The notes: generated by a model from the letters alone, not told the origin. A stretch of DNA of 64,000 bases from Neocallimastix lanati (nom. inval.) (GCA_016946835.1 JACVTC010000226.1:64001-128000), one strand, 5' to 3'. Counted from the stretch's first letter, positions 1 through 10,823 are shown. Translations and numbers: made by a program.

Positions 1-1335
1 CCATTTTTGAAAACTTTATTCAAAAAATAATTACCAATTACCAATTTTTACTACATTAGCTTTAAATCTAGCAGAACGAAATTTGCTCTTTGTTTTCTTG
101 ATTAATTTGCAAAGTTTTTCATATCTATTAAATTGTTCAAGATAATTATCAACATTTTCACAGTTAAAGTAAGGCTTAATATTTCGAAATGCAATATGTT
201 TGTCATGAGACAGTTTTTTAATGTAATAAGGACAGTGAAAAGCAGAGCCCTTTAAATTTGTTGGAATGAAAGCCTTAATATCCTTCCCGATATTATTTGC
301 TGTATTGATAAATTTTTCTACCATTTCATCAGCCGTGAGTGAATTGTAATGAGAATCGAGGTCATTTGCTAAGATTGAAAAATAATTATGTGATAAAATT
401 TCTGAATTTTTTGTTTTACAAATATGTGTAGACCATTTAGAAACTTTAGCAGGCCTTATAAAGCCATCGGAGAGAACTTTGTTGCAAGAAAGTATAATAG
501 GTTTATTATCAGAAATACCATAAAATGAAGTACAAACCGATGTTTTATTAAAATGAGCTGCCAAAGCCTCATTATAGATGACATGGTCAATGCAAGATGA
601 TCTAGTACCTTTGGCATAAGTAAATTGATTACCATATAAAGGAGCAATATACCAATTAGGAAAATTATTTGAAATGTATGTTTTGATCTTCTTTAATGAC
701 ATGTTAAAATCACCAACTAGGACAGCCGGAACATTTTTTCTATTGTGAAAACGTAACCATTGAGAAAGTTCATCAAAAGCAGCTAATCTTTCTTCCTTCC
801 ATTTGCTTTGAGGGAAGTAGATATTACCAATAGTACATTTTTGATTCCAGAAAGAAATAATATTTACTGAAATGATATATTTGTATAAAAACGGTTCTTG
901 GAAGAAAGAGCACGAAGAATGAACACCAATAAAGAGTCCTCTCATACCAGGGATTTTAGGATTAGCTCTAAGGAAAACTGAGTTGTAATATGGAATTAAT
1001 GGTGATGAAACATCTTTTGGAAGATATTTACTTTTTCCAGTTTCTTGTAAACAGATACATATAGGTTTGAAAATAGAGTTGAGATATAAAATACTATCAT
1101 GTTTTTCAGTATTTTAACCGTTAATATTCCAACTAACACAGAGATTAAAGAAAGAAGAATTTGAATTTAGATGGCTAGAGAAAAAATCTTTCGCCATAGG
1201 ATTAAGTTCAACATCAATGTTATTAGATTTTCTTGACTTGTTCATTTGTTTAAGTTTATTACACAAGGTCCAGGTAATTTTAGCTGTTTCAGGAATTTTA
1301 TCTCTTAAGAAATCTAAAACATCGAAAAATTTGAG
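1..1335 (-). pseudogene. LINE B ORF fragment: APE endonuclease region, inactivated
   Basis: A decayed piece of the single LINE ORF covering the apurinic/apyrimidinic-type endonuclease that nicks target DNA to prime reverse transcription. The longest open part (31-945, 304 aa) contains IGVHSS, GNIYFP, VGDFNMS and SCIDHVIYNE, the family's metal- and phosphate-binding motifs. The usual SDH motif reads SDN here. Upstream, the first endonuclease motif (WNING in the other copies) is broken: Trp is replaced by TAA near 1110. Downstream, the ORF stops at VKIGNW because of a 7-bp tandem duplication near 31-50, shared with copy 2 at about 38990-39010. Reverse transcriptase would lie beyond the window edge. 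Not functional. Confidence 0.85.
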
Positions 1336-1780
1336 TATAATGAGAATTGTAATAATTTTATATCTTTTTGTAGTAAATAATTTCCATAATTAGTAGTTTG
1401 TTGAAAGATTGAAAAATAATTTGATTTAGCACTTTTTTCAGTATATTATTTAAATTGAATATCATAAAGTATTTAATGACTAAGATTGAATTGATGAAAT
1501 AAAATGGCACAAAATTAGTAAAGAGTTAAATAAATTACTACAAGATTTAGAGTGAATCAATCTCTTTCAACGTGATACATGAAATATATAGTTGAAATAC
1601 AATTGAATACAATAGATTCTTACATGAGAATAGTAATACTACATGAAAATAGAAATACAATGTAAATGTATTACTAATTCTTGGGTGTAACTTATTTAAC
1701 AATGTTCCAAAAATGCACCATTATATTCCGCAGTGAATGTTCACCAGAAAAATTTTACCACTAACATTACCATTGTGTGT
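1..1780 (-). mobile_element. LINE subfamily B, copy 1 (3' part outside the window)
   Basis: A non-LTR retrotransposon copy read on the minus strand and cut by the window edge. From 1 to about 1335 it is almost identical to 38960-40305 in the longer B copy. From about 1336 to 1780 it looks like the LINE 5' untranslated region, including a stretch resembling the subfamily A 5'UTR (GAGTGAATCAATCTC). Amino acids corresponding to the first part of the ORF are missing compared with copy 2, so it carries an internal 5' deletion. Its 5' end abuts TGTACTATGCG in the body of tRNA-Ser unit 1, the same position at which the LINE A copy at 11995-16940 sits in unit 3. Confidence 0.8.
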
Positions 1781-2083
1781 ACTATGCGAAAAATTTTCCC
1801 TCCCTAACAAATAAAAAAAAAAAAAATAAATAAGCTCCAAAAATACGATGTATTTCGACAAAGTCGTACTATATCTTTTAAAATAGATTAGTGTGGTGAT
1901 CACTAAACTTTCAAGGAGCATAAAAATATTTAATATATTTAAAAAGTTAAATAATAATTCCTTATTTAAATCTCTGATAAAAAGTAATCGTCACCTGCAG
2001 GACTCGAACCTGCGCTCCCAAAGGGAAATCGCTTAGCAGGCCACCACGTTAACCACTCCGCCAAAGTGACTATAGTTGCTATG
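1781..2083 (-). repeat. tRNA-Ser unit 1 (body, tRNA and proximal 5' flank)
   Basis: Minus-strand short retroelement unit. From high to low coordinates: 13 bp of 5' flank, an 82-nt tRNA-Ser, then the body with the shared TTTAAATAAGGAATTATT and TAATCTATTTTAAAAG segments, ending at TGTACTATGCG where LINE B copy 1 interrupts it. Its tail is therefore not seen in the window. The unit's leader is displaced to 4949-5002 by the LTR insertion at 2084-4941. Confidence 0.75.
1989..2070 (-). tRNA. tRNA-Ser(GCT)-like, copy 1
   Basis: Reverse complement folds as an 82-nt class II tRNA: 7-bp acceptor GTCACTT/AGGTGAC, discriminator G, anticodon loop CTGCTAA (anticodon GCT, serine AGC/AGU codons), long variable arm with CCC/GGG, T arm GCAGG-TTCGAGT-CCTGC. 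A box TGGCGGAGTGG and B box GGTTCGAGTCC are intact. A T5 run lies about 10 nt downstream as a possible Pol III terminator. The anticodon stem has one mismatch (TGGC against GCGA) absent from the other copies, so this is the least convincing of the set as a working tRNA. Only 13 bp separate it from the LTR insertion upstream. Confidence 0.8.
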
Positions 2084-3449
2084 TGTTACGGAACAAATAA
2101 AATAATTAAAATTATATATAATTATTAAAGATTAAAAATTATTAATATTAGTGGAATTAAATAATTAATATTAAAATATTAAAATAATTATAAATCTAGT
2201 TATAATAAATTAGAAAATGTATTAATTATTATCTTTATTTAATATTGTAATACTTAATAATATTTTAATAGTTTATTATATTTTATTATTATATTTTATT
2301 ATTAAATTTTTATTATTAAATTTTTATTATTAAATTTTTATTATTAAATTTTTATTATTAAATTTTTATTATTAAATTTTTATTATTAAATTTTTATTAT
2401 TAAATTTTTATTATTAAATTTTTATTCTAATCCAATCAAATAACTATTCTAAATGTATAAAAAGAACAAAGTAGTACAATACTTTAGTTCTCTCTCTTTT
2501 TCTTACAACTTTATTATTATATTATTCTTTTGATATTTTCGAGTTTAAATGATAAATTTAGATAGTTAAATTAAAATAAAATTAGTTTAAATAATTAAAT
2601 TTAAATATTTTAAATAATAAATTAGTATAGTTTAAATAATAAAGTTAGAATAGATTAAATAATAAAAATAAAATAGTTTATTTTAAATAAAGTTAGAATT
2701 AAAAATAATTTAAGTTTTGTATTAAGTGTTTAAAGGTTTTTAGTGTTTGGTTAATAGTTTTAATAATTATAGATGTTAGTTAAATTATTTATATTAGGAT
2801 ATATTAATTTTGAATAATTTATTTTAGTTTAAATTGTTTAGTATTTAGATTTTTAAATTAGAATAATAGATTAGAATAATAGAGTAGAATTTAAAATTTT
2901 CTTTAATTATTAGAATATATTATTTTATGATAAAAATTCTTCAGTTCTGTACCATATGTTGATATTTTATGGTTTATATCTTAATTCTGAATAGGCTCAG
3001 AAAGTGACATAACCAATATCAATAATTAAATTTAGAAAAAGTTGTTTTTGTGATTAAGATTTTAAAAATATGTTTTATTAATATATATTTTATTTATTTT
3101 ATAAATTATTTTATATACATTTTTTAATTTTATTATTTAAATTATTATTTTAATTATTTAATATTATTATTAATATTTAGTTTTTGATTAAAATGAGTAA
3201 AAACTATATAAAAACCTGATTATTAAAATAAATAAAATTAAGAACTATTTATATTAATTTAGTAAATTATACATTTTAAAATTTGTTTACATGTTATAAG
3301 TATTTACAATTAATAATATTTTAAAAATTATTATTTCTGTTTATTGTTTATTTTATTTTTTTATTATTAAAATATTATTTAATATATTTTTATTTTTATT
3401 AATTTATTAATTGTTTATTATTAAACTTTATAAAATTTGTACCGTGATA

Positions 3450-3481
<32 letters not shown>

Positions 3482-4941
3482 TTTTTTAATATAATATGAA
3501 ATTTATATTTATAAATTTCATTATTTATCAATGTATATTACGGTACAATTAAATAAAGAAAAATTAAACTATTTAAAGAAAATATTAAAGTAAAAAATAT
3601 CATTAACAATTATAAATAAATAATAAAAAATTGAATATTAAAATATTAGTTATAGAATATTATAAAGTTAAATAAAAATAATTAGATGTATTAAAAAATC
3701 ATGTATTAATTATATTATTTAATATTGTAAAATTTTTATATAATATTTTAATAATTTAGAAAATTTAAGTTTATTATATTTTTATTATTATATTTTTATT
3801 ATTAAATTTTTATTATTAAATTTTTATTATTAATTTTTTTTATTTTTATTTTTAATCCAATCAAATAAATATTTTATTAGTATAAAAAAGAACAAAGTAA
3901 CACAATACTTTTGTTCTCTCCCTTTTTTTCTTACGACTTTATTATTATATTATTTTTTTAATATTTTCTAAAAGTTAAATAATAAATTAAATAGTTTAAA
4001 ATAAATTAAAATTTATTAAATAGTTTTTTCTAAATTTAATGTTTTAAAAGTGTTTAATTAATGGTTTTTTGTGTCTAGTGTATAATATTAAGATAAGTAT
4101 AGTATAAAATTAGTTTAGTAATAGATTAGTTGTATTAAACATTTTATAGAAATAGTAATAGATTTAGAGAAATTGTTTAGTTTAGATTAGAATAGTTTAG
4201 ATTAAGATATTAGTTTAAGTTATTTTAACTTAGTTTAGATTCTTTTAGATTAGGATAGTTTAGACTAAAATTAGAGTAGTTTATTAATTAATTTAGGTTT
4301 AGAATTAGAGAATAATATTTTAAATTTTTCCTTATTATTAGAATATATTATTTTATTAATAAAATCTTCAGATCTTGTACCATGTAAAAGGTAGTTTATT
4401 ATTAACTAAAATAACGAATAACAACTAAATTTAAAGGCTAAGATAACTTAACACCTCTCTATTCGAGTTGTTAATAATAAACACTAAATTAATTAAATTT
4501 ATAACTATTATTTCCTATCACACTAGAATATAGCGCAGCACTTTATAACTCTATTTGTTATCAGTTACTGGGCTTACACTGAGTAATATATTTTATTTAA
4601 TAATTATATTTTATTTATTAATATTAATATTTATAATAACAATTTACGTTAATAGTAACGCTAGTGCGTTACAGTTACAAGTTCAATTATTATTTATACA
4701 TGTTAATAAAATTATGATTGGTAAATAATTTAATTTATCTTAGTTTACTAATCACTAAATAAAAATATATTTAACTAAGTATTTAACTATATAATTAATT
4801 ATAAAAATAATAAAATTTAATGTACGAAATCAATAAAAGATTTTATCTGATTAGTCAAAATTGCTAACTGTTTAGAGATACGTTACGTAACCAAGGGACT
4901 ATCATTGGATAGGCTTGAAGTTACCATGTATCTATTACATG
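2084..4941. mobile_element. LTR-type insertion(s) upstream of tRNA-Ser copy 1
   Basis: About 2.86 kb between the tRNA 5' flank and its displaced leader, bracketed by GCTATG (2078-2083 and 4941-4946), a likely target-site duplication. Two related LTR-like blocks are recognisable: one starting TGTTACGG at 2084, one around 3535-4380. Each has a TATA-like TATAAAAAGAACAAAGTA segment (about 2456 and 3885), a TTGTTCTCTC-like stretch, the motif TAGAATATATTAT and an end reading CTTCAGNTCTTGTACCAT. No ORF of retroelement type survives. Boundaries between the nested pieces are not resolved. Confidence 0.55.
2290..2430. repeat. 14-bp tandem repeat (TAAATTTTTATTAT)n
   Basis: About ten head-to-tail copies of TAAATTTTTATTAT inside the LTR-like block. 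A shorter run of the same unit occurs at about 3783-3835 in the second block, supporting that the two blocks are related. Confidence 0.85.
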
Positions 4942-4948
4942 CTATGAA

Positions 4949-5002
4949 TTTCAATTTACTCTCTTTGTACTAAAAGCTACTTTAGAAAGGAAAATCATCG
5001 AT
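4949..5002 (-). repeat. LINE-5'UTR-like leader of unit 1
   Basis: Reverse complement contains the recurring CCTTTCTAAAGTAGCTTCTAG sequence (here with CTTTTAG), which also sits in the LINE A 5'UTR at 16793-16835 and 51180-51220. It is the upstream end of the tRNA-Ser unit, separated from its tRNA by the 2084-4941 insertion. The next unit's poly(A) starts directly beyond it. Confidence 0.65.
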
Positions 5003-5178
5003 TTTTATTTTTTTTTTTAGACAAAAAAGAAAATACACTTCCAGTGCTTTATTAAATAGATTAAAATATTTTTATGTATTACATATAATTATAAAAAAAT
5101 AAATTATATAATTAAAAGATAAAAAAAAAAAAAATAAAATAAAATAAAATGTAGGTAAAAGTAAATATATCAGAGAAT
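5003..5178 (-). repeat. Variant retroelement 3' tail with poly(A)
   Basis: Minus-strand 3' end: a poly(A) run (poly-T near 5009-5019) preceded by GTGTATTTTC and an AATAAAG polyadenylation-like signal. The A-rich sequence before it matches 51330-51410, next to the intact LINE A. It differs from the common LINE B/unit tail, so it probably marks a third related family or a diverged member. Confidence 0.5.
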
Positions 5179-5639
5179 ATTTTTTTTTTTTTAGACAGGG
5201 AAAAGAATACACTTCCAAAACTATATTAATTTTATTATAAAAAAAATACATGTAAGGTGAAAAGTACAATTGAAATTAAAAAATAAAAATAAAAGTTAAA
5301 AAATAAAAAATAAAAAATAAAAAAAAAGCTCAAAAAATACTATGTATTTCGGCAAAGTTGTACTATGAGGAAAATTTTCCTTTTCTAACAAATAAAAAAA
5401 AAAGTAATAAAACAAAGAAGTAATATCTTTTAAAATAGATTAGTGTAGTGTCCGCTATACGTGCAGGGAACATAAAATATTTAATATATTTAAAAAGTTT
5501 AATAATAATTCCTTATTTAAATCTCTATGATAAAAAAGTGATCGTCACCTGCAGGACTCGAACCTGCGCTCCCAAAGGGAAATGGCTTAGCAGGCCACCG
5601 CGTTAACCACTCCGCCAAAGTGACTACAACTGTTTAAAT
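5179..5639 (-). repeat. tRNA-Ser unit 2
   Basis: Complete from poly(A) (poly-T at about 5180-5191) to the 15-bp 5' flank of the tRNA. It contains the LINE-B-like tail (GTGTATTCTTTTCCCTGTCT, AATATAGTTTTGG, ACATGTATTTTTTTTATAAT), the GAGC / CATAGTATTTTTTG / CCGAAATACATAG block, the body and the tRNA at 5543-5624. Its leader lies at 11760-11803, pushed away by LTR insertions. Confidence 0.8.
5543..5624 (-). tRNA. tRNA-Ser(GCT), copy 2
   Basis: An 82-nt class II tRNA with all helices paired: acceptor GTCACTT/AGGTGAC, G73, anticodon stem GTGGC/GCCAT closing loop CTGCTAA (GCT anticodon), variable arm CCC/GGG, T stem GCAGG/CCTGC. Pol III A and B boxes are intact and a T6 run lies about 8 nt downstream. 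One of the two best copies structurally. Whether it is charged and used, or is only the promoter part of a retroelement unit, cannot be told from sequence. Confidence 0.88.
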
Positions 5640-6374
5640 TGGTAAAGAATGACTATAAATTACTTATTTTGTTATGTTTAGACATAACTTAACCATAATT
5701 AAGTTTATATTCTTTACTAATGGAACTTTCTTATATTCTTCCCTGAATTAAATTAAAAATTTTATTATATAATATTATAAATTAATTAAAATTATTATAA
5801 TATTAATTAAAATCTTTATAAAAATATTTTTTATAAAATCATTACTGAATCTTAATTAAATTAATATTAAAATACATATAAACTCTTCAAAAATTTATAT
5901 TAACAAATTCTTTATTGAATCTATATTAAAATTATTTTATATTTTTATTATATTTTTATCAAATTAATTATTATTAACTTTCAATAACATTATAAATTAA
6001 TATTAATTTTTATTAAACTTAAAATAAATTATCATTAAATAATTTATTATCTTTTACAAAATTCAATTAATATTTTTGTAAACTTTTAATTAAAAATTTT
6101 ATTAAAAACTTTTTAATTATTTACTCCAGATATTATTTAATTAAAATCTTTATAATATCTTTTTAAATAATAATTTTTTATTCCTTTATGGAATTTATAT
6201 TAAACATATTATTAATAATTTTATTTAAAATTTAATTAAGAATGAATTAATAATTCTTTTAATTAAATACTTAAATTCTTTTCATTTCCAAGATATTAAA
6301 CTTTAAAAATGAAATCGAATATAAATATCTGAAGAAAATAACTTCTTCTAAATAAAAAAAATAACACAAAAACA

Positions 6375-6391
6375 ATAATAAAAATAATAAA

Positions 6392-6456
<65 letters not shown>

Positions 6457-6500
6457 TAATAATAATAATAATAAAAATAATAATAATAATAAAATAAAAA
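6375..6500. repeat. (AAT)n microsatellite in the left LTR
   Basis: Almost pure AATAATAAT with a few AAAAT interruptions, within the left LTR of the gag element. Confidence 0.9.
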
Positions 6501-6999
6501 TAGTAATAATATTAGTAATAATATAAGTAATAGTATTAATATTAATATTAGGAATAGTAATAATTTAGCTAATAAAATTTAATTAGTTTAAAAAAATAAT
6601 GTAATTAGTTTAAAATTTAAATAAATAAATAAATTATAAAATTGTTATTGTGTAAATAAATATTTTAAATCTTTATCTTTTGTGTATAAAAAAAAAAAAA
6701 ATTTTGTTTTTCCCAATGAACCATAACATAAGTTTTTGTGGAGATATCGGGGAAAAACAAAATTTTAATATTACATTAGATAATTATTTAAAATATTAGT
6801 TATTAATTTAAAATTTTTTTTATAAAATAGTTTTTTTTTATAAAACATTTTTTTTTTTAAAACCTTTTTTTTAAAAAAGTTAAAGTGATAGATAAATTTT
6901 TTTTTTTTTAAAATTTATTAATGAAGCTTTAATTAAATAACTTTTGATTAAGTTATTTTATTTTAATTGTTATAATTAAATTGAATTAGTACGCTTCAG

Positions 7000-7200
7000 A
7001 AGCAGTACTATTGTTGGGATTGTAGGAGTAAAAATTATCGACGTAAGTATATCCTTAACAATTTTTATATTGTAAGGCAATGTGCTACAATATTCGTTTG
7101 AGAATAATTGTACTCTGTGCGTTTTATCCATGACACCGTAATAGGTAAGCTGTGTAAAACGTAAACGATTTTTACTAATCCTAACAATACTATTGGAAAG
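7000..7200 (+). promoter_or_regulatory. Folded RNA leader upstream of gag
   Basis: Sequence near 7003-7035 pairs with 7160-7198: TACTATTGTTGGGATT faces AATCCTAACAATACTA (one mismatch, one G-T), followed by AGTAAAAAT facing ATTTTTACT. Inside the loop CGTTTTA pairs with TAAAACG. It sits between the primer-binding region and gag, where retroelements carry packaging or translation signals. A function for it is inference. Confidence 0.55.
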
Positions 7201-7373
7201 TAGCTGGAAATACTATTTGATTATAATAATTAATTTTAAAATGTTTAATTTTTAAGTTATTAGTATATATTAAAATTGTTATTAATTATAAATTATATAA
7301 AAAAAAAAAAAATATATATATATATATATATAATAATTTTTTTTTTTGAACAAAAGTTTTCTTTCTTTATTGT

Positions 7374-7509
7374 CGAACAGAGTGTTTGAAATAAAGTATA
7401 TATTAATATTATTAACAATAATTTTATTTATTCGTCAAACAGAGTGTTTGGAATAAAAGATTCATTAATATTATAACAATATTATTTTTTTTGTTAAACA
7501 GAGTGTTTG
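7374..7509 (+). repeat. Three tandem AACAGAGTGTTTG hairpins
   Basis: Three copies spaced about 60 bp apart (near 7374, 7435 and 7494) of a short stem (CAAAC or GAAC / GTTTG) with identical AGAGT loop, each followed by AATAAA-type sequence. Lies in the gag leader. Confidence 0.65.
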
Positions 7510-7681
7510 AAAAAAAAAAAAAAAATAAAATAAATTATACTATTTACAATTAATATATAATTTTTTTTTACAAATACTTGGTAGTTTTGTTATTTTTCTT
7601 TAATCAAACTACTTAAAATAAAATATTAATTAATAAATAAATTAAATTCAAATTAGTTAAATACTAAAAATTCTGGTAAAA

Positions 7682-8600
7682 ATGAGTGACATTCATTTCA
7701 GAGAACTAAAGAAAGAACTAAAGGATATCGAAAAATTGTCTAAGGACAATTTAGATATCAAGACCTGGTGTTCTGATCTTGAACTTTGGGTAGAACTTGG
7801 TGAAGTGACATGATGAAAGAAAAATTTTCTTGGCTTGCGTTTTAACTTCAACAGGAGAACCGAGACAAATTATTCAAGAACTCGGAAATCAAATTAATAC
7901 CAATGATAGTTCAATTGACAATGATGAAGAAGATAGCTCTTCAGGCTCGGAATCTTCATCTGAAAAGTATTATCCTTCCTTACAAGAGATAACTAATGCA
8001 TTAGAAGAATTTTATGGCACTAAAGAAGACCAAAATAATTTATTAAGGGAATTACGGTCTTTAAAAATAAAAAGAAATAAAAGGGTAAAGGATTTTAATG
8101 TCAAATTTAAAACCTTATACTTAAAACTAGATAAAAAGAGAAAAAGACATGTCAGTGTATTAGATTATGTTGATGCTTTAGAAAACAACCAAGAAGCTTG
8201 GAAACGAGTAGCATTGGAAGATGATTTAACTCTCTCAAAAGCTTATCAAATCGCTGAAAAGGTAGACCGTTTGCAAAATAGGTCGACTCAAGGAAGTACC
8301 CAACCAAGGCAAAATTTTACATCTAATAATTCTTTTTCTTATAACTATTCTCGTCCTAATCTTAGAAGTAGTAATACTAACAATTATAATAACCAAAAAA
8401 GTTTTGATAAATTAAGAATAGAAAGGTCTAAAGAAGGAAAAGAAATGGAGGATTTAACAAGAAAAATGAAAAATCTAACTATCAAAGCATGTTATTTCTG
8501 TAAAGAACAAGGCCATTTTCAGAGTAACTGTCCCAAACTTCGTAAAATTATACAGAAAAACCGGGAAGAATTAATTCAAGATGATCATTTAAATCAGTAA
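7682..8600 (+). pseudogene. gag: gag-like gene with CCHC knuckle, one frameshift
   Basis: Structural protein of an LTR retrotransposon; it would form the particle and bind element RNA. The natural ATG is at 7682 (MSDIHFRELKKEL...) and reads 43 codons to TGA at 7811. The main body continues in the next frame from about 7809 to 8600, with HDERKIFLACVL joining the two halves, so a single small indel near 7810 broke the gene. The body has an acidic Ser/Glu/Asp stretch, a Gag-core-like region (YGTKEDQNNLLRELRSLKIKRNKRVKDFN), an Asn-rich linker and a zinc knuckle CYFCKEQGHFQSNC (C-x2-C-x4-H-x4-C) near the end. Homologous in layout to gag at 19858-20790. Confidence 0.8.
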
Positions 8601-8620
8601 GAGGGAGTAGAAGCTCTCCC
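8588..8620 (+). promoter_or_regulatory. -1 ribosomal frameshift signal, gag to pol
   Basis: Slippery heptamer T TTA AAT at 8588-8594 in the gag frame, gag stop TAA at 8598, then a GGGAG/CTCCC hairpin (8603-8607 with 8616-8620, 8-nt loop). The -1 frame is open onward for about 95 codons. Same arrangement as 20781-20815. Confidence 0.75.
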
Positions 8621-8878
8621 ATTGTCAATAAAACAGCTTCATTAAAATACCATCAAGAATCAATTAATAAAGAGTTTAGTAATATTAAAGAAATATTAGA
8701 TTCAGAAAATTTTAAAAATTCCAACCATTTAATAGCGGCTATGACTAGGAATTCAAAGAGAAAAAGTGACCAAGCGGATAGCATTACACATGAAAATGGA
8801 AGGAAGAGAAGTCATAGAAGCTTAAAGGACAATCCTATTACTATTTTAACTCCTGCCTTAAGGAAGAAACAGGAATAG
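8588..8878 (+). pseudogene. pol N-terminal remnant (pre-protease)
   Basis: Reading frame -1 relative to gag, open from the slippery site to TAG at 8876. Its start (VRGSRSSPIVNKTA) parallels VIGSTQSPEINKIA at the same place in the element at 17219-23384, which supports real translation of this frame in the ancestor. The rest is Lys/Asn/Ser rich and has no protease motif. The frame then runs into the right LTR because of the deletion at about 8867, so no catalytic domain survives. Confidence 0.65.
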
Positions 8879-9054
8879 TAATAATTTAGCTAATAAAATT
8901 TAATTAGTTTAAAAAAATAATGTAATTAGTTTAAAATTTAAATAAATAAATAAATTATAAAATTGTTATTGTGTAAATAAATATTTTAAATCTTTATCTT
9001 TTGTGTATAAAAAAAAAAAAAAATTTTGTTTTTCCCAATGAACCATAACACAAT

Positions 9055-9877
9055 TGATAAGAATGTACTAAATAATGCATTCTTAATTAAAATCTACGAT
9101 TTATTTCTAATACATTATGTGTACATTATTATTTTTGTACTTTAATAAATTTTTAAATTCAAAGATTAAAATTTAAATCAAAAATTATATTAAACTTTAT
9201 ATTTTTTTATTAAATCTTATATTAATAGTAATATTTTTATATATTTAAAACTTATATTAGCAATATTAATAATAAATCCTATTTTTTTTTATTTTTATAT
9301 TAATAATGAAAATTTGTATTAATAATATTTTTATATATTGATAATTAAAAATTTATATATTATATTTTAACTTTTATTATAAAATTTTATATCGAAATGT
9401 TTTATTTTATATTGACAAATATTTTATTTTATTAAAACTAGGGTTAAAAACCTTTATATTAGAATAGTATTTTTATTTTTATTTGAATATTTAAATATTT
9501 TAACAGATTGTAATAAAAATTATAGCCAATTAAATAAATTCTTATTAGTAATATTTTAGATAGATTATTAAAAAAAAAAAATGTTTATTAATATTATAAA
9601 TGTATTTTATTTATATTGTTATAAATAAATTTTATATAATTGATTATAAAAATCAATTTAAATTTAATAGATTTTATAAAAAAAAATAAAATGTAATTTA
9701 GTGGCAAGAACAACTTTTATGCTTTAAAAAAAAAAAAAAGTATAAATAGTTGTAAATTTTGCTACCAATTTTTATAAAATCATCGAATAAAAATTAATAA
9801 AATAAATAAATAAATAAATAAATAAATAAAATTTGTGTTTTACTTTTATTTTTATTTAATTCTCTAAAACCTTAACA
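9055..9877. mobile_element. Solo LTR (TGATAAG...TTAACA)
   Basis: Starts TGATAAGAATG, ends CTTAACA, with CAAT on both sides (9051-9054 and 9878-9881). It contains a TATA-like GTATAAATAG near 9739 and an AATAAA-rich stretch near 9786-9830, so the plus orientation looks like U3-TATA-R-polyA. No coding content. Confidence 0.5.
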
Positions 9878-9880
9878 CAA

Positions 9881-10820
9881 TGTGTAAGAAATTACTTATA
9901 AAATTAATTATAAATAATTTCTTAACTACAAATTAACCTTAATTATTACTAATTAACATTAATTTGCGAAAATAAAATTAAATATAATTAAATAAATATG
10001 AAATAATATAAATAAATAATCATACTTAACTTAATATAAAGGAGAGTTTATTATAGAAAGTTTATAATAAACAATAACACAAAAGGAATAAAAGACACAA
10101 ATATTAATAAAATATGTTTTATTAGAAAGGGTTTTGTTTATTAATTAATTATTTTACTTGAATTATTATTTATTATAAAAATCCTAAAAATAATAACTCT
10201 TGATTCTCTAAGAGAACTCAAGAGTTTCTATTTATACTTTTAAATTTTAATAAATTTGTTTCTAATCTTAACAAATCAATTGTTTAGGAAAAGATTAGAA
10301 GAAAAACCTAAACAAGAATTTGACCGATAATCTATACATATCGGTCATCGAATATTTTAAGTAAAACCGATTGGTAAAATCGGGAAAAACCTTAAAATAT
10401 CGATTGTCTAATATTAAGTACACTAGAATAAATAAAATAAAAGAAAATATAATAAAAATGATTAAAAATGAATTATTTAAATACTATTGGTTACTAATTA
10501 AATAAAATAACGAATTTATAAAAATAAAATCAATCTTTTACAGAATTACTAAAACAGGATTAACTTTAAGTTAATATTAATAAAATGACAATATTATATG
10601 TTAAAATTAAATGAATAAATAAATAAATTACTAATATAATCAATGGATGTAATAATTATTATTAAATAAATTCTTATAATTATATTTAATGAATGTATAT
10701 ATAATAATTTAAATAAATTATCTAATATTAATTTAATGAATGTAATATATAATATTAGATAATTTATTATGAATTAAGAAATAATAATTATTTCAAAAGA
10801 AATAATTATAATTTATTACA
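9881..10820 (-). mobile_element. Solo LTR, structured-U3 family, copy a
   Basis: Starts TGTGTAAG and ends ATTACA; flanked by CACAA/CAAT-type repeats (9876-9880, 10819-10823). Read on the minus strand it has the palindrome block (10190-10420), TATAAATA near 10230, an ACTCTTGA hairpin and an AATAAACTC polyadenylation-like signal near 10045, giving U3-TATA-R-U5 order. Confidence 0.55.
10190..10420 (-). promoter_or_regulatory. Covarying palindrome/pseudoknot block, copy a
   Basis: In plus-strand order: hairpin ACTCTTGA/TCAAGAGT; interleaved helices TCTAATCTT/AAGATTAGA and TTGTTTAGG/CCTAAACAA; hairpin GACCGATA/TATCGGTC; hairpin ATATTTTAAG/CTTAAAATAT enclosing CCGATT/AATCGG. The same helices with compensatory base changes occur in five other copies. 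Confidence 0.65.
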
Positions 10821-10823
10821 CAA

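Larger units (their letters stand above)
5640..9050 (+). mobile_element. LTR retrotransposon with gag and truncated pol (deleted)
   Basis: Left LTR 5640-6728 starts TGGTAAAG and ends CCATAACA. The same last roughly 184 bp recur almost perfectly at 8867-9050, the remains of the right LTR. A deletion joins the early pol region directly into the right LTR, so protease, reverse transcriptase, RNase H, integrase and most of the right LTR are gone. Between the LTRs lie a folded leader, three small hairpins, a frameshifted gag with zinc knuckle and a -1 frameshift site. The element begins 15 bp upstream of tRNA-Ser copy 2. A possible primer-binding site is TGGAGATATCGGGG near 6741. Confidence 0.8.

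Noticed and set aside
456-647. 63-aa minus-strand ORF and similar ORFs inside the LINEs (for example 39418-39609, 48055-48249, 49378-49590, 49670-49870, 15279-15479)
   Set aside because: Out-of-frame shadows of the LINE ORF, repeated wherever the LINE copy is repeated; no motif of their own.
10190-10420. Structured block considered as a group I intron, hammerhead or HDV-like ribozyme
   Set aside because: No hammerhead core (CTGATGA...GAAA), no group I P7/P3 pattern visible and no catalytic core I could name; kept only as an unassigned covarying structure.
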